From G965261775 sp965261775 (lineage in GTDB: Bacteria; Pseudomonadota; Gammaproteobacteria; Eutrophobiales; Eutrophobiaceae), in the NCBI GenBank assembly GCA_965261775.1, contig OZ253477.1, positions 1,736,001 to 1,800,000 on the forward strand: a DNA stretch of 64,000 bases, read 5' to 3'. Numbering within the stretch: position 1 is the first letter of the stretch; each line of letters starts with the position of its first letter. Below are positions 45,911 to 54,310 of this stretch, one piece after another. Made by a program: the position numbers and the translations under genes. Below the pieces are notes generated by a model. The model searched no databases, had not been told where the DNA came from, and saw nothing but the letters and a program-made list of their open reading frames with translations.

Positions 45911-46437
45911 GATAACCCGAATAGTGCGTAAAGGCGCATTAAAAAATTTATCTCTGATTTCAAATCACGTTCACTAAAATGATTAGCGTTGCCAACATAT
46001 TACCGTCTGTCCTGTTTCGTTTTATGTCAAATCTGGTGCCACACCTTCAGCAAAGGGCACAGTTTTTTAATTTGATTTATCCTGAATTCGAAATTCTCTA
46101 TGAAATATTCAAGCAGGAAGATAACGCTCTAAAGCCGTCATTAAACGGCATGTGGTTTCACAAGGATCCTTTCGGAGAAAGTCCCTGTGCAAATCGTAGC
46201 CAATCGTTCTTGCTTTTTCCGTCCACGCAGAATTTTAATCTCTCCCTCTAGTTCCCGGGGGTATTTCCGTGACCATTTCAACGATCTGAGCCGAAATTAA
46301 AATATTTTCATCGTCAATATCGATATATGATATCACCAAGGTTTCCCCCTGCCCTTTCCGCTGGTAATCACTTAATTATAGCCGTCACCAGTGCCGCCAT
46401 TTAAATTGTTTGCCCTGAGAATATCCAATCCCGAGGT
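45911..46437. other. Decayed spacer containing copy C of a dispersed element
   Basis: The plus-strand stretch 45945-46045 resembles the minus strand of 3975-4075 (sharing the exact 12-mer GATTTCAAATCA at 45956-45967 and the CTGTTTCG core at 46012-46019) and, more weakly, 63391-63480 on minus. An open frame, 45979-46251 (90 residues), covers it but has no family match. The minus strand next to the degS remnant should have held its PDZ domain; it is unrecognisable. Confidence 0.45.
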
Positions 46438-46710
46438 TTATTCCTCTATCCCAAAATAGCCGCGAATCACTTTACCGTTCTTTATGATTTTGTTTACCAT
46501 ATCCAGTGCCTGATTAATCGGTATTGCCAAACCTATTCCTTCTGAACCACCGTAGCTTGACACAATCGTTGTGTTGAATCCAATTAGCCCACCTTTGATA
46601 CTCACCAAGTGCCCGCCAGCGTTGCCCAAATTAATATCGGTATCCTTTCTTTCCCCTGCATGCAATATAGTCGGTTTAACAGTCTCCCGGTAAAATTCAC
46701 AGGTAATCAA
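46438..46710 (-). pseudogene. Remnant of a DegS/AlgW-type periplasmic serine protease
   Basis: 90 codons from the trypsin-like domain of the site-1 sigma-E protease: DTDINLGNAGGHLVSIKGGL, IGFNTTIVSSYGGSEGIGLA, IPINQALDMVNKIIKNGKVI and RGYFGIEE. The catalytic signature GNSGG reads GNAGG, so the nucleophile serine is alanine. The N-terminal anchor with the His and Asp of the triad is gone, and a stop cuts off the PDZ domain. The location next to petABC-sspAB is where algW/degS lies in relatives. Confidence 0.85.
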
Positions 46711-46872
46711 TTTTACTTATCATGTTATAATGACGAAAGTTGATGGATGACAAAAGTGATGAATTTGGTTATAAGTAATGCCAATAGTTGATAGTTGAAT
46801 GCGTGCATTTCATGGTTCTCCATTCAATTATTCATTTACAAAAAGCTTGGTATCACCTCTTGAGGTAGCATA

Positions 46873-47469
46873 ATGGAAAATAAATCTGTTGATATGCGTC
46901 GGAGGCGTCTGCTTACCGTCGTTGCTACGGTTGCAGGCGGCGCCGGTATGATCGGCGCGGCGGCACCGTTCATTGCAACTATGGCACCAAGTTCCAGGGC
47001 TAAGGCGATCGGTGCACCGGTTGAAATTGATATCTCCAAACTCCAGCCCGGAGATCTCGTGATCGAAAAATGGCGGGGTAAGCCGATTTGGATCCTGAGA
47101 CGTACCCGGCAAATGCTGGACGATATCCGCGCACAGAAAAATGCGGTCAGTGACCCCAGTTCGGATAACAGCATACAGCCCGAATATGCCAAAAATGAAT
47201 TCCGTGCGCGCAAGGATGAATTTCTTGTGATGATTGGTATATGCACCCATCTGCAATGCTCGCCCAACTATATTCCAAAAGACGCTGATAAAACGCCCGT
47301 CGCCGACTGGAAAGGCGGTTTCTTCTGTCCCTGTCACGGTTCGCGTTTTGACCTTGCCGGCCGTGTCTTCAAAGGTGTTCCGGCCCCGACCAATCTGGTG
47401 ATCCCGCCCTACCAGTTTTTGCCGTCTGGCAACTTGCTGGTAGGTGATGACAACGGCACTGTATCATGA
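46873..47469 (+). CDS. petA: Rieske iron-sulfur subunit of the cytochrome bc1 complex
   Basis: 198 residues. N-terminal RRRRLLTVVATVAGG with a membrane anchor is a Tat-type start. The [2Fe-2S] cluster ligands are in CTHLQC (Cys124, His126) and CPCHGS (Cys152, His155), with the disulfide partners Cys129 and Cys154. It transfers electrons from ubiquinol to cytochrome c1 on the periplasmic side. Overlaps petB by four bases. Confidence 0.96.
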   Translation: MENKSVDMRRRRLLTVVATVAGGAGMIGAAAPFIATMAPSSRAKAIGAPVEIDISKLQPGDLVIEKWRGKPIWILRRTRQMLDDIRAQKNAVSDPSSDNSIQPEYAKNEFRARKDEFLVMIGICTHLQCSPNYIPKDADKTPVADWKGGFFCPCHGSRFDLAGRVFKGVPAPTNLVIPPYQFLPSGNLLVGDDNGTVS

Positions 47470-48725
47470 CGGTTGTCGGCAAGCGGATTGTTCACGGACT
47501 CTGCGGGCTACGGGATTGGGTTGATGCCCGTTTTCCGCTGACCAAGCTCTGGGATGAACATCTGGCAAAATATTACGCGCCCAAAAATTTCAATTTCTGG
47601 TATTACTTCGGTTCGTTGGCGTTACTTGTTTTTGTCATTCAAATTTTGACCGGCATCTGGTTGACGATGAATTACAAACCGTCAGCCGAGGATGCTTTCG
47701 CCTCGGTGGAATATATTATGCGCGACGTTCCGTGGGGCTGGTGGATACGCTATATGCACTCGACTGGCGCCTCGGCATTCTTTGTCGTGATTTATTGCCA
47801 CATGTTTCGCGCACTGCTCTACGGTTCATACAAAAAGCCGCGCGAACTGTTATGGCTCTCGGGCATGGGCCTGTATCTGGTATTGATGGGCGAAGCCTTT
47901 TTCGGCTATCTTTTGCCTTGGGGACAGATGTCTTACTGGGGTGCTCAGGTTATCATCTCGCTTTTCGGTGCCCTGCCCGTTATCGGAGATGAACTGTCGC
48001 TTCTGATCCGCGGCGACTTTTTTGTTTCGGATGTCACGCTCAACCGTTTTTTTGCATTGCACGTCATCGCGTTTCCGCTCTTGATGCTTATTCTGATTGC
48101 AATGCATATTATGGCGTTGCATGAGGTTGGGTCAAATAATCCGGACGGTGTTGAAATCAAAAAAAATAAAGATGCCAACGGCGTTCCCTTGGATGGTATT
48201 CCGTTTCATCCCTATTACACGGTAAAGGATATTTTTGGCGCTTCGGTCTTTTTGATCTTTTTTTTCGGTGTGGTCTTTTTTGCGCCGGAGATGAAAGTAC
48301 CGGGGACACAAGGTCTGTTTCTGGAAAGCACCAATTTTCTCCCGGCAGATCCCCTGAAAACGCCCGAACATATCGCGCCCGTCTGGTACTTTACGCCTTT
48401 TTACGCCATCTTGCGTGCTATTCCGAACCAACTGGGCGGTATCTTTGCAATGGGATTGTCGGTCAGCCTCTTTCTATTGCTACCGTGGCTGGACAGAAGC
48501 CCGGTTAAATCGTGGCGTTATCGCGGGGTGAATTACCGTATCGCGTTGACGGTTTTTATTATCAGTTTCCTTGCTTTGGGCTGGCTGGGATTACAGGCGG
48601 TATCATCGCTTTATATCCTGCTAGCGCGCTTTTTCACCGTGACGTACTTTTTGTTCTTTTTTCTGATGCCGGTTTATACCGCGATGGATAATGACAAAAC
48701 TGTTCCAGACAGGGTAAGGGACTGA
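47466..48725 (+). CDS. petB: Cytochrome b of the bc1 complex
   Basis: Full-length cytochrome b, 419 residues, eight helices. Heme-ligating histidines lie in the second (MHSTGASAFFVVIYCHMFRA) and fourth helices (FALHVIAFPLLMLILIAMHI). The quinol-oxidation motif reads PVWY rather than the PEWY of mitochondria and alphaproteobacteria, a variant known from other proteobacteria. The last base of its stop is the first base of the petC ATG. Confidence 0.95.
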   Translation: MTVVGKRIVHGLCGLRDWVDARFPLTKLWDEHLAKYYAPKNFNFWYYFGSLALLVFVIQILTGIWLTMNYKPSAEDAFASVEYIMRDVPWGWWIRYMHSTGASAFFVVIYCHMFRALLYGSYKKPRELLWLSGMGLYLVLMGEAFFGYLLPWGQMSYWGAQVIISLFGALPVIGDELSLLIRGDFFVSDVTLNRFFALHVIAFPLLMLILIAMHIMALHEVGSNNPDGVEIKKNKDANGVPLDGIPFHPYYTVKDIFGASVFLIFFFGVVFFAPEMKVPGTQGLFLESTNFLPADPLKTPEHIAPVWYFTPFYAILRAIPNQLGGIFAMGLSVSLFLLLPWLDRSPVKSWRYRGVNYRIALTVFIISFLALGWLGLQAVSSLYILLARFFTVTYFLFFFLMPVYTAMDNDKTVPDRVRD

Positions 48726-49477
48726 TGAAAAAAGACTGTCTGTCGGTGCTGTTCTTGTCGGTATTTTCAACCAGTGTCCTTGCAGCCGGAAACACTGAAT
48801 TAATGCATATAGACGTTGATCTGTCTGAGGCATCGTTGCAGCGCGGCGCCAGGACTTTCGCCAACTATTGTTCAGGTTGCCATTCGGCCGTCTATATGCG
48901 TTACAACCGTATCGGCAAAGACCTAAATATCCCTGATGAAGTGTTAAGGACAAATTTTATCTTCGGTCCTGATAAAATAGGTGACACAATGACAATCGCT
49001 ATGCGTGATACGGATGCGCTTGGTTATTTTGGTGTTGTTCCACCAGACTTGTCCCTTGTCGCTCGCGCCAGAGGGGCGGACTGGTTATATACCTACCTGC
49101 AGACATTCTATATTGATGAGTCGCGCCCGTTCGGGGTAAATAATCTGGTTTTTAAGGATGTGGCCATGCCGCACGTACTCTGGGAATTACAGGGCATGCA
49201 GCGTCTGGACCATCAAAGTGGCGACGAAGCACATCGTACGCCCGGCTATCAGGCTCTGAAAGTGGTCGCCCCGGGGACGCACACGAAAGAAGAATATGAT
49301 CGCTTGGTTCGTGATCTGGTGAATTTCATGGTCTATATGGGCGAACCTATCAAGCTGAAACGTACCAAAATAGGCACCTGGGTTATGATATACCTGTTTG
49401 GTTTTATGATTATTGCCTGGCTATTGAAAAAGGAATATTGGAAAGACGTCGTCAGTCGAAACGCCAAACCCCGATAA
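48725..49477 (+). CDS. petC: Cytochrome c1 of the bc1 complex
   Basis: 250 residues: signal peptide (VLFLSVFSTSVLAAGN), heme c attachment motif CSGCH near residue 58, candidate axial methionine in VAMPHVLWELQGMQ, and a C-terminal anchor helix (TWVMIYLFGFMIIAWLL). Completes petABC. sspA follows without a clear terminator, as in related bacteria. Confidence 0.95.
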   Translation: MKKDCLSVLFLSVFSTSVLAAGNTELMHIDVDLSEASLQRGARTFANYCSGCHSAVYMRYNRIGKDLNIPDEVLRTNFIFGPDKIGDTMTIAMRDTDALGYFGVVPPDLSLVARARGADWLYTYLQTFYIDESRPFGVNNLVFKDVAMPHVLWELQGMQRLDHQSGDEAHRTPGYQALKVVAPGTHTKEEYDRLVRDLVNFMVYMGEPIKLKRTKIGTWVMIYLFGFMIIAWLLKKEYWKDVVSRNAKPR

Positions 49478-49549
49478 ATGATTCCCGCCAGCGAAGTCTG
49501 GCTATCCTTCAAATGGTATATAATGGCCTCAATTTTACTTGGAGAGACC

Positions 49550-50182
49550 ATGTTAGATATTCCCAATCGACGCCCGGTAACGGCGCTGTATTTAGATGAC
49601 ACTAGCCCCATTGGTCATATAGTTCGTATTGTATTGGCGGAAAAGAATGTCAGCGCCGAAATCAATTATATTGACGATAACAATCGCCCTGAGTCGTTAA
49701 ATAATCTGAATCCATACAATTCGCTTCTGACCATGGTTGATCGGGACTTGGTGCTGTATGACGCTCAGATCATTATAGAATATCTGGATGAACGCTTTCC
49801 GCACCCCCCCCTGATGCCGATTGATCCGATTGACCGCGCCAATAATCGTCAACTGCGTTATCGCGTAATGCGCGATCTGTACAGCGTGGTGGAGACACCG
49901 GATAGCAACGGGAAGACGATGACCCCCGGCGCCAGAAAAGATCTGCGTGATAATCTGACCGCCATTGCGCCGACCTTCGCCTACAACCCTTACTTTATGT
50001 CACAGGAGTACTCCTTAGTGGATTGTTGTATGGTGCCGCTGATGTGGAGGTTGACTCAATACGGTATTAAACTGCCCGCGTCTTCGGCTCAACATCTGCA
50101 GAAATATGCTGACAGACTCTTCAAACGTGCGGCCTTCAAGCGTAGTCTTTCCGATGTTGAAAAAGGATATAATGCTACCTGA
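49550..50182 (+). CDS. sspA: Stringent starvation protein A
   Basis: GST-fold, RNA polymerase-associated protein that modulates stationary-phase and acid responses. The start MLDIPNRRPVTALYLDDTSP (49550) is chosen because TTGGAGAG precedes it; an ATG at 49478 would add 24 residues. The N-terminal thioredoxin fold (HIVRIVLAEKNVSAEI) and helical C-domain give 210 residues, the family size. It is paired with sspB. Confidence 0.93.
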   Translation: MLDIPNRRPVTALYLDDTSPIGHIVRIVLAEKNVSAEINYIDDNNRPESLNNLNPYNSLLTMVDRDLVLYDAQIIIEYLDERFPHPPLMPIDPIDRANNRQLRYRVMRDLYSVVETPDSNGKTMTPGARKDLRDNLTAIAPTFAYNPYFMSQEYSLVDCCMVPLMWRLTQYGIKLPASSAQHLQKYADRLFKRAAFKRSLSDVEKGYNAT

Positions 50183-50206
50183 AAAATACATCACAAATGA
50201 ATAGCT

Positions 50207-50590
50207 ATGATGAATTCAAATCGTCCTTACCTGTTACGCGCACTGTATGACTGGATTTGCGATAATGGCCTGACGCCCTGCCTCATGGTCAACGCCGATG
50301 GTAACAGCCTTGCCGTCCTGCAGGAATTCGTCCAGGATGGCCGTATTGTCTTCAATATTTCGCCCAGTGCCGTCCGCGATCTGAGCCTTGATAATGATTA
50401 CATCAGTTTCACGGGGCGTTTCTCCGCCCGTAGCATGGATGTCTATTTTCCCGTCGACAATGTATTCGCCATTTATGCCAGAGAAAACAATCGGGGCATG
50501 TATTTCCAGGAAGAACCGCAGGGGATGGAAAACAGCGCCGACCACCGGGTGGAAAAAAAGAAAAAACCGCATTTGAAAATCGTTAAATAA
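50207..50590 (+). CDS. sspB: SspB, ClpXP specificity adaptor
   Basis: 127 residues. The N-terminal dimer domain that grips ssrA tags (RPYLLRALYDWICDNGLTPC, LMVNADG, VFNISPSAVRDLSLDNDYIS, FTGRFSA) is followed by a flexible tail ending in basic PHLKIVK, the ClpX-tethering motif. Keeps the usual sspA-sspB order. Confidence 0.94.
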   Translation: MMNSNRPYLLRALYDWICDNGLTPCLMVNADGNSLAVLQEFVQDGRIVFNISPSAVRDLSLDNDYISFTGRFSARSMDVYFPVDNVFAIYARENNRGMYFQEEPQGMENSADHRVEKKKKPHLKIVK

Positions 50591-50672
50591 TCCAATTTTC
50601 CGCTTGCGGGCTTTTTCTGCAGATGGCTTGGTGTGAAGTGTGCAAACTCAGCCGTTGTTTATACGCTGGCGG

Positions 50673-50696
50673 AAAACCGAAGCCTTTGGTTTTTTT
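50673..50696. terminator. Terminator between convergent sspB and hisH
   Basis: AAAACCGAA - GCC - TTTGGTTTT forms a nine-pair stem (one G-U) running into seven T on the plus strand and four on the minus strand. It suits termination of sspB and, less strongly, hisH. A weaker CCGC/GCGG hairpin with T-run occurs at 50600-50616. Confidence 0.65.
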
Positions 50697-50720
50697 ATCT
50701 GCAGATTATGCAGATAATTA

Positions 50721-51362
50721 TCACACTTTCCAGTGAACGAAGTTTTTTAACAGGGTGAGCCCGTCGTGCTGGCTTTTTTCAGGGTGGAACTGGACCGCAA
50801 AAAGATTATCGCGTGCCACAGCCGAAGTATAGCGGAACATATAATCCGTGCTACCGGCAATATCGGACTCCAGTGCCGATTTGACATAGTAGCTGTGTAA
50901 AAAATAAAAGCGGTTGCCGTCTTTTATATCTTTCCACAACGGATGCGGTTTGGACTGATAGACCCGATTCCAACCGATTGATGGTATTTTGTACACATTG
51001 CCGTTTTCATCCTTGACGTTATCGGAAAAGCGGAGGACATTGCCTGGCAGTATGCCAAGGCATCCGGTGCCGTTGTTTTCATTACTGTAATCCATTAACG
51101 ATTGTAGACCCAGACAGATACCGAGAAAGGGTTTGTCCGTCAGGCACTCTCGAATGACCTCATCCAACATACGTTCTTTCAAGTGTGCCATACACTGTCC
51201 TATCGCTCCCTGCCCCGGAAAAACAATCCTTTCCGCCCGCAGGATCTCTTCGGGACGACTGCTGATAGCGACGCTGTGCCGACCTTCGGTCGCGGTTTCA
51301 AGCGCTTTGGCGACCGATCGCAGATTGCTGCTACCGTAATCCAGTATGACGATCTTGTCCAT
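50721..51362 (-). CDS. hisH: HisH, glutaminase subunit of imidazole glycerol phosphate synthase
   Basis: Supplies ammonia to HisF for imidazole ring closure. The 213 residues form a class I amidotransferase with nucleophile Cys83 in GICLGLQSLM, the N-terminal ILDYGSSNLRSVAKAL and the C-terminal His/Glu pair in VQFHPEKSQHDG. hisA and hisF, which usually follow, are replaced by the convergent sspB. The spacer to hisB is 248 bases. Confidence 0.95.
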   Translation of the reverse strand: MDKIVILDYGSSNLRSVAKALETATEGRHSVAISSRPEEILRAERIVFPGQGAIGQCMAHLKERMLDEVIRECLTDKPFLGICLGLQSLMDYSNENNGTGCLGILPGNVLRFSDNVKDENGNVYKIPSIGWNRVYQSKPHPLWKDIKDGNRFYFLHSYYVKSALESDIAGSTDYMFRYTSAVARDNLFAVQFHPEKSQHDGLTLLKNFVHWKV

Positions 51363-51610
51363 ATTACTTTTTCGATGGAATGCGTTAACCCTGATAATCC
51401 ATGGCAGATTTCAAGTTTATTCGCAGATTCTCTCTTCATGCGGCCCGTCGCGCAACGCGAAGCGCGATGAAAAGGGCGCGGGAATGACAGCAGGGTCGGA
51501 TTTCACGGGGTAGCCGCATTGTTTAATAAAGACACCGGAACTCTGTGATGGTAAAAGAACTTGAGCACAGAATCAATCACGCAGGGGGGGAATATATCTT
51601 AAACAACTCT

Positions 51611-52213
51611 TCAGAGCGTGCCCTTGGTGGAAGGGAGGATGCCTTTCATACGCGGATCCGGTTCCACTGCACTACGCAGAGCGCGGCCAAACGCTTTGAA
51701 AATTGTTTCGGCAATATGATGGGAATTGCGTCCCCTGATATTATCAATGTGCAGGGTGACCATCGCGTGGTTGACGAATCCCTGAAAGAATTCAAAAATT
51801 AAATCCACATCAAATTCGCCGACTCTGGAGCGGGAATAATTTACGTGATATTCAAGTCCCGGACGACCGGAGCAATCTATCACGACACGTGAAAGTGCTT
51901 CATCCAGAGGTACGCAGGCGTTTGCATAACGGCGTATTCCCGTTTTATCGCCCAGCGCCCGGGTAAAGGTTCGTCCCAGCGTAATGCCAATATCTTCTAC
52001 AGTGTGGTGCGCATCAATTTCGAGGTCTCCTTTGGCATTGACAACAAGGTCAAATACGCCATGACGCGCAACCTGATCCAGCATGTGCTCCAGAAAGGGG
52101 ATGCCTATATTCAGATCAGACTTACCGGAGCCATCCAGATCAAGCGAAATCTCGATCTGTGTTTCCCTTGTGCTGTGTTTAATGTTTGCGCTACGATTAC
52201 TCATCGGTTCCAA
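51611..52213 (-). CDS. hisB: Imidazoleglycerol-phosphate dehydratase
   Basis: Sixth step of histidine synthesis. The 200 residues are the monofunctional form, without the phosphatase domain fused in enterobacteria. Metal-binding histidine motifs: EHMLDQVARHG, DAHHTVEDIGITLG and RGRNSHHIAETIFKAF. It is divergent from hemF across 49 bases. hisH lies downstream on the same strand. Confidence 0.95.
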   Translation of the reverse strand: MEPMSNRSANIKHSTRETQIEISLDLDGSGKSDLNIGIPFLEHMLDQVARHGVFDLVVNAKGDLEIDAHHTVEDIGITLGRTFTRALGDKTGIRRYANACVPLDEALSRVVIDCSGRPGLEYHVNYSRSRVGEFDVDLIFEFFQGFVNHAMVTLHIDNIRGRNSHHIAETIFKAFGRALRSAVEPDPRMKGILPSTKGTL

Positions 52214-52262
52214 TATCTGAAAAAACGTTATTATAGGATAACCTTTCAGGCGATGGTTACCA

Positions 52263-53177
52263 ATGATTAATATTAAACATATCCGGCAATATTTACTGGG
52301 ACTTCAGGATCATATCTGCGACGCTCTATTGCAACTGGACGGTGATTTAATCCGCACAGAGGATAAATGGACGCGCGAGGCCGGTGGTGGTGGGCGTAGT
52401 TGTATCATGCGACAGGGCAAGGTTTTTGAACAAGCCGGGATGAACTTTTCTCATGTGTATGGAGAGGGATTGCCCGCTTCTGCCACGGCACATCGCCCGG
52501 AGCTTGTGGGCCGACCATTTCAGTCCTTGGGTGATTCGCTGATTGTACATCCTTTGAACCCTTATGTTCCAACTGTGCACATGAATGTGCGTTTTTTTAT
52601 GGCTGAACGGACAGGTGAGGAACCGATCTGGTGGTTTGGCGGCGGATTTGATTTAACACCGTACTATGGGTTCGGCGAGGATGCGCGCTATTGGCATAAA
52701 ATTGCCAAGGCAGCCTGTGTGGGTTTCGGTGGCAATGACACTTATTACCGATATAAAAAATGGTGTGATGATTATTTTTTCCTCAAACACCGACGAGAAG
52801 CGCGTGGTATAGGCGGTTTATTTTTTGATGATCTGAACGAATGGGGTTATGAAGCTTGTTTTGCCTTCATGCGGAGCATCGGAGACCATTTTCTGCAGGC
52901 ATATATGCCAATAGTCAAAAGACGCATGCAGACGGTATATGGCGAACGTGAACGCAATTTTCAATTGTACCGTCGCGGACGCTATGTTGAATTCAACCTA
53001 ATCCAGGACCGCGGTACCTTATTTGGCTTACAGTCTGGCGGACGTACGGAATCCATCCTGATATCATTGCCGCCGATGGTGCGCTGGGAATATGGCTGGC
53101 GACCCAAACCGGGTTCGGTTGAAGCGGAGCTCTATGATGTCTTCCTGAAACCGAGAGATTGGCTTGAAGATGATTAA
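52263..53177 (+). CDS. hemF: Oxygen-dependent coproporphyrinogen III oxidase
   Basis: Aerobic heme synthesis enzyme, 304 residues. Characteristic motifs: REAGGGGRSCIMRQGKVFEQ, GMNFSHVYGEGLP, WWFGGGFDLTPYYGF, RGIGGLFFDDL and the terminal ISLPPMVRWEYGW. It implies the organism meets oxygen. aroE often follows hemF in this class but is not visible here. Confidence 0.96.
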   Translation: MINIKHIRQYLLGLQDHICDALLQLDGDLIRTEDKWTREAGGGGRSCIMRQGKVFEQAGMNFSHVYGEGLPASATAHRPELVGRPFQSLGDSLIVHPLNPYVPTVHMNVRFFMAERTGEEPIWWFGGGFDLTPYYGFGEDARYWHKIAKAACVGFGGNDTYYRYKKWCDDYFFLKHRREARGIGGLFFDDLNEWGYEACFAFMRSIGDHFLQAYMPIVKRRMQTVYGERERNFQLYRRGRYVEFNLIQDRGTLFGLQSGGRTESILISLPPMVRWEYGWRPKPGSVEAELYDVFLKPRDWLEDD

Positions 53178-53200
53178 TCTCTGTTTGTTAAACTTCAAGC

Positions 53201-53261
53201 CACAAGTGCTAACCCGGTTACTTTAAAGATTTTGAATTCGGGTTTTTTTTAAACACTTGTG
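53201..53261 (+). terminator. hemF terminator inside a larger inverted repeat
   Basis: Inner arms AACCCG (53211-53216) and CGGGTT (53239-53244) are followed by a run of eight T. Outer arms CACAAGTG (53201-53208) and CACTTGTG (53254-53261) flank the whole. The inner loop is long, so efficiency is uncertain. Confidence 0.55.
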
Positions 53262-53411
53262 CAATTAATGTTTCAGCGGGCTTATCAACTATCCGAAAAA
53301 ACACAGCCGTCAATATGCTTGAGGCCTTTGTGCGAGAGGTGGCAACAACAAAAATAAGGTAAAACAACATACACAGTGTTTTATAATGGTGCCTGCTTTA
53401 ATGATCATTAA

Positions 53412-53607
53412 ATGAAATTAAGAATCCAGGGAAACAACGTCCGTCTTTACGAAAAGTCTTGCCCAGGCTTTAGAAAAAAGCGACTGTCAGGGCATAGAAA
53501 GACATCTGAAATCGCCCTGTTTTGCGCTGGAAAATCAATTTCCTTTTAGATATCGTTCAGGTCAAATCATAAGTCAGCCGGTAATTATTTTACAGATAAA
53601 TCACTAT
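53412..53607 (+). pseudogene. Frameshifted small gene resembling DUF7009 family
   Basis: The ATG at 53412 opens MKLRIQGNNVRL, which matches the family's conserved MKxRIxGNSxRxRL start. Immediately after, the frame shifts: removing one T at about 53447 would continue VRLTKSLAQALEKS toward rpiA, while the present frame ends at 53549. No ribosome-binding site is evident. It looks like a small gene killed by a one-base insertion, but the recognisable part is only 12 residues. Confidence 0.35.
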
Positions 53608-54263
53608 AGTGCTTGAATCTCAACACGGTTGTCGTTTCCAACAAGTAATACATCCGCTGACCGCTGTGCGAATAAACCATTGGTGACGATGCCGGCGATC
53701 TGATTCAGTTGCTGTTCCATGAGCGGTGGGTTTTCAATATTGAGCCCATGAATATCCAGAATGCTGTTGCCATTATCGGTTTTGAAATTCTGACGCAACA
53801 CGGGTTTGCCGCCAAGTTTGATAAATTGTCGGGCGATATAGTTTTGTGCCATTGGGATCACTTCAACGGGGAGGGGAAAGTTACCCAGCACGGATACTAT
53901 TTTGCTGTCATCAATGATACAGACAAATTTGTCACTGACTGTAGCGATGACCTTTTCCCGCGTCAAAGCCCCGCCGCCGCCCTTTACCAAATGATGAAAG
54001 GGAGTCGCTTCATCGGCACTGTCAATATAGACAGGAAGGCTGTCGATACTGTCAAGACCAAAAACAGGTATGCCGTATTTTTTAAGCAATTTTTCACTAG
54101 CGATTGAAGCAGGCACCGCGCCTTTTATTTTTTTCCTGCTCCGCCCGAGCGCCTCAATGAAAAAATTAACAGTACTGCCACTGCCCACGCCGATGATGGC
54201 ATCATCCTCAATATAATCCATGGCTGCTAAGGCCACCTGCCTTTTCTTATTATCCTGCGACAT
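53604..54263 (-). CDS. rpiA: Ribose-5-phosphate isomerase A
   Basis: Interconverts ribose-5- and ribulose-5-phosphate. The 219 residues include GVGSGSTVNFFIEAL, the catalytic region DSADEATPFHHLVKGGGG (the first aspartate is kept; the usual DGADE is DSADE), ALTREKVIATVS and the C-terminal FAQRSADVLLVG. It is divergent from ilvA across 47 bases, the classic pairing. Confidence 0.95.
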   Translation of the reverse strand: MSQDNKKRQVALAAMDYIEDDAIIGVGSGSTVNFFIEALGRSRKKIKGAVPASIASEKLLKKYGIPVFGLDSIDSLPVYIDSADEATPFHHLVKGGGGALTREKVIATVSDKFVCIIDDSKIVSVLGNFPLPVEVIPMAQNYIARQFIKLGGKPVLRQNFKTDNGNSILDIHGLNIENPPLMEQQLNQIAGIVTNGLFAQRSADVLLVGNDNRVEIQAL

Positions 54264-54310
54264 GTCCGTATTGTTGAAAATAGGTTTGTGTTGTATTAAA
54301 TGCTATCTTA

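Noticed and set aside
53201..53261. Attachment site or mobile-element end at the nested inverted repeat
   Set aside because: It is explained by a hemF terminator; no direct repeat or integrase is near.
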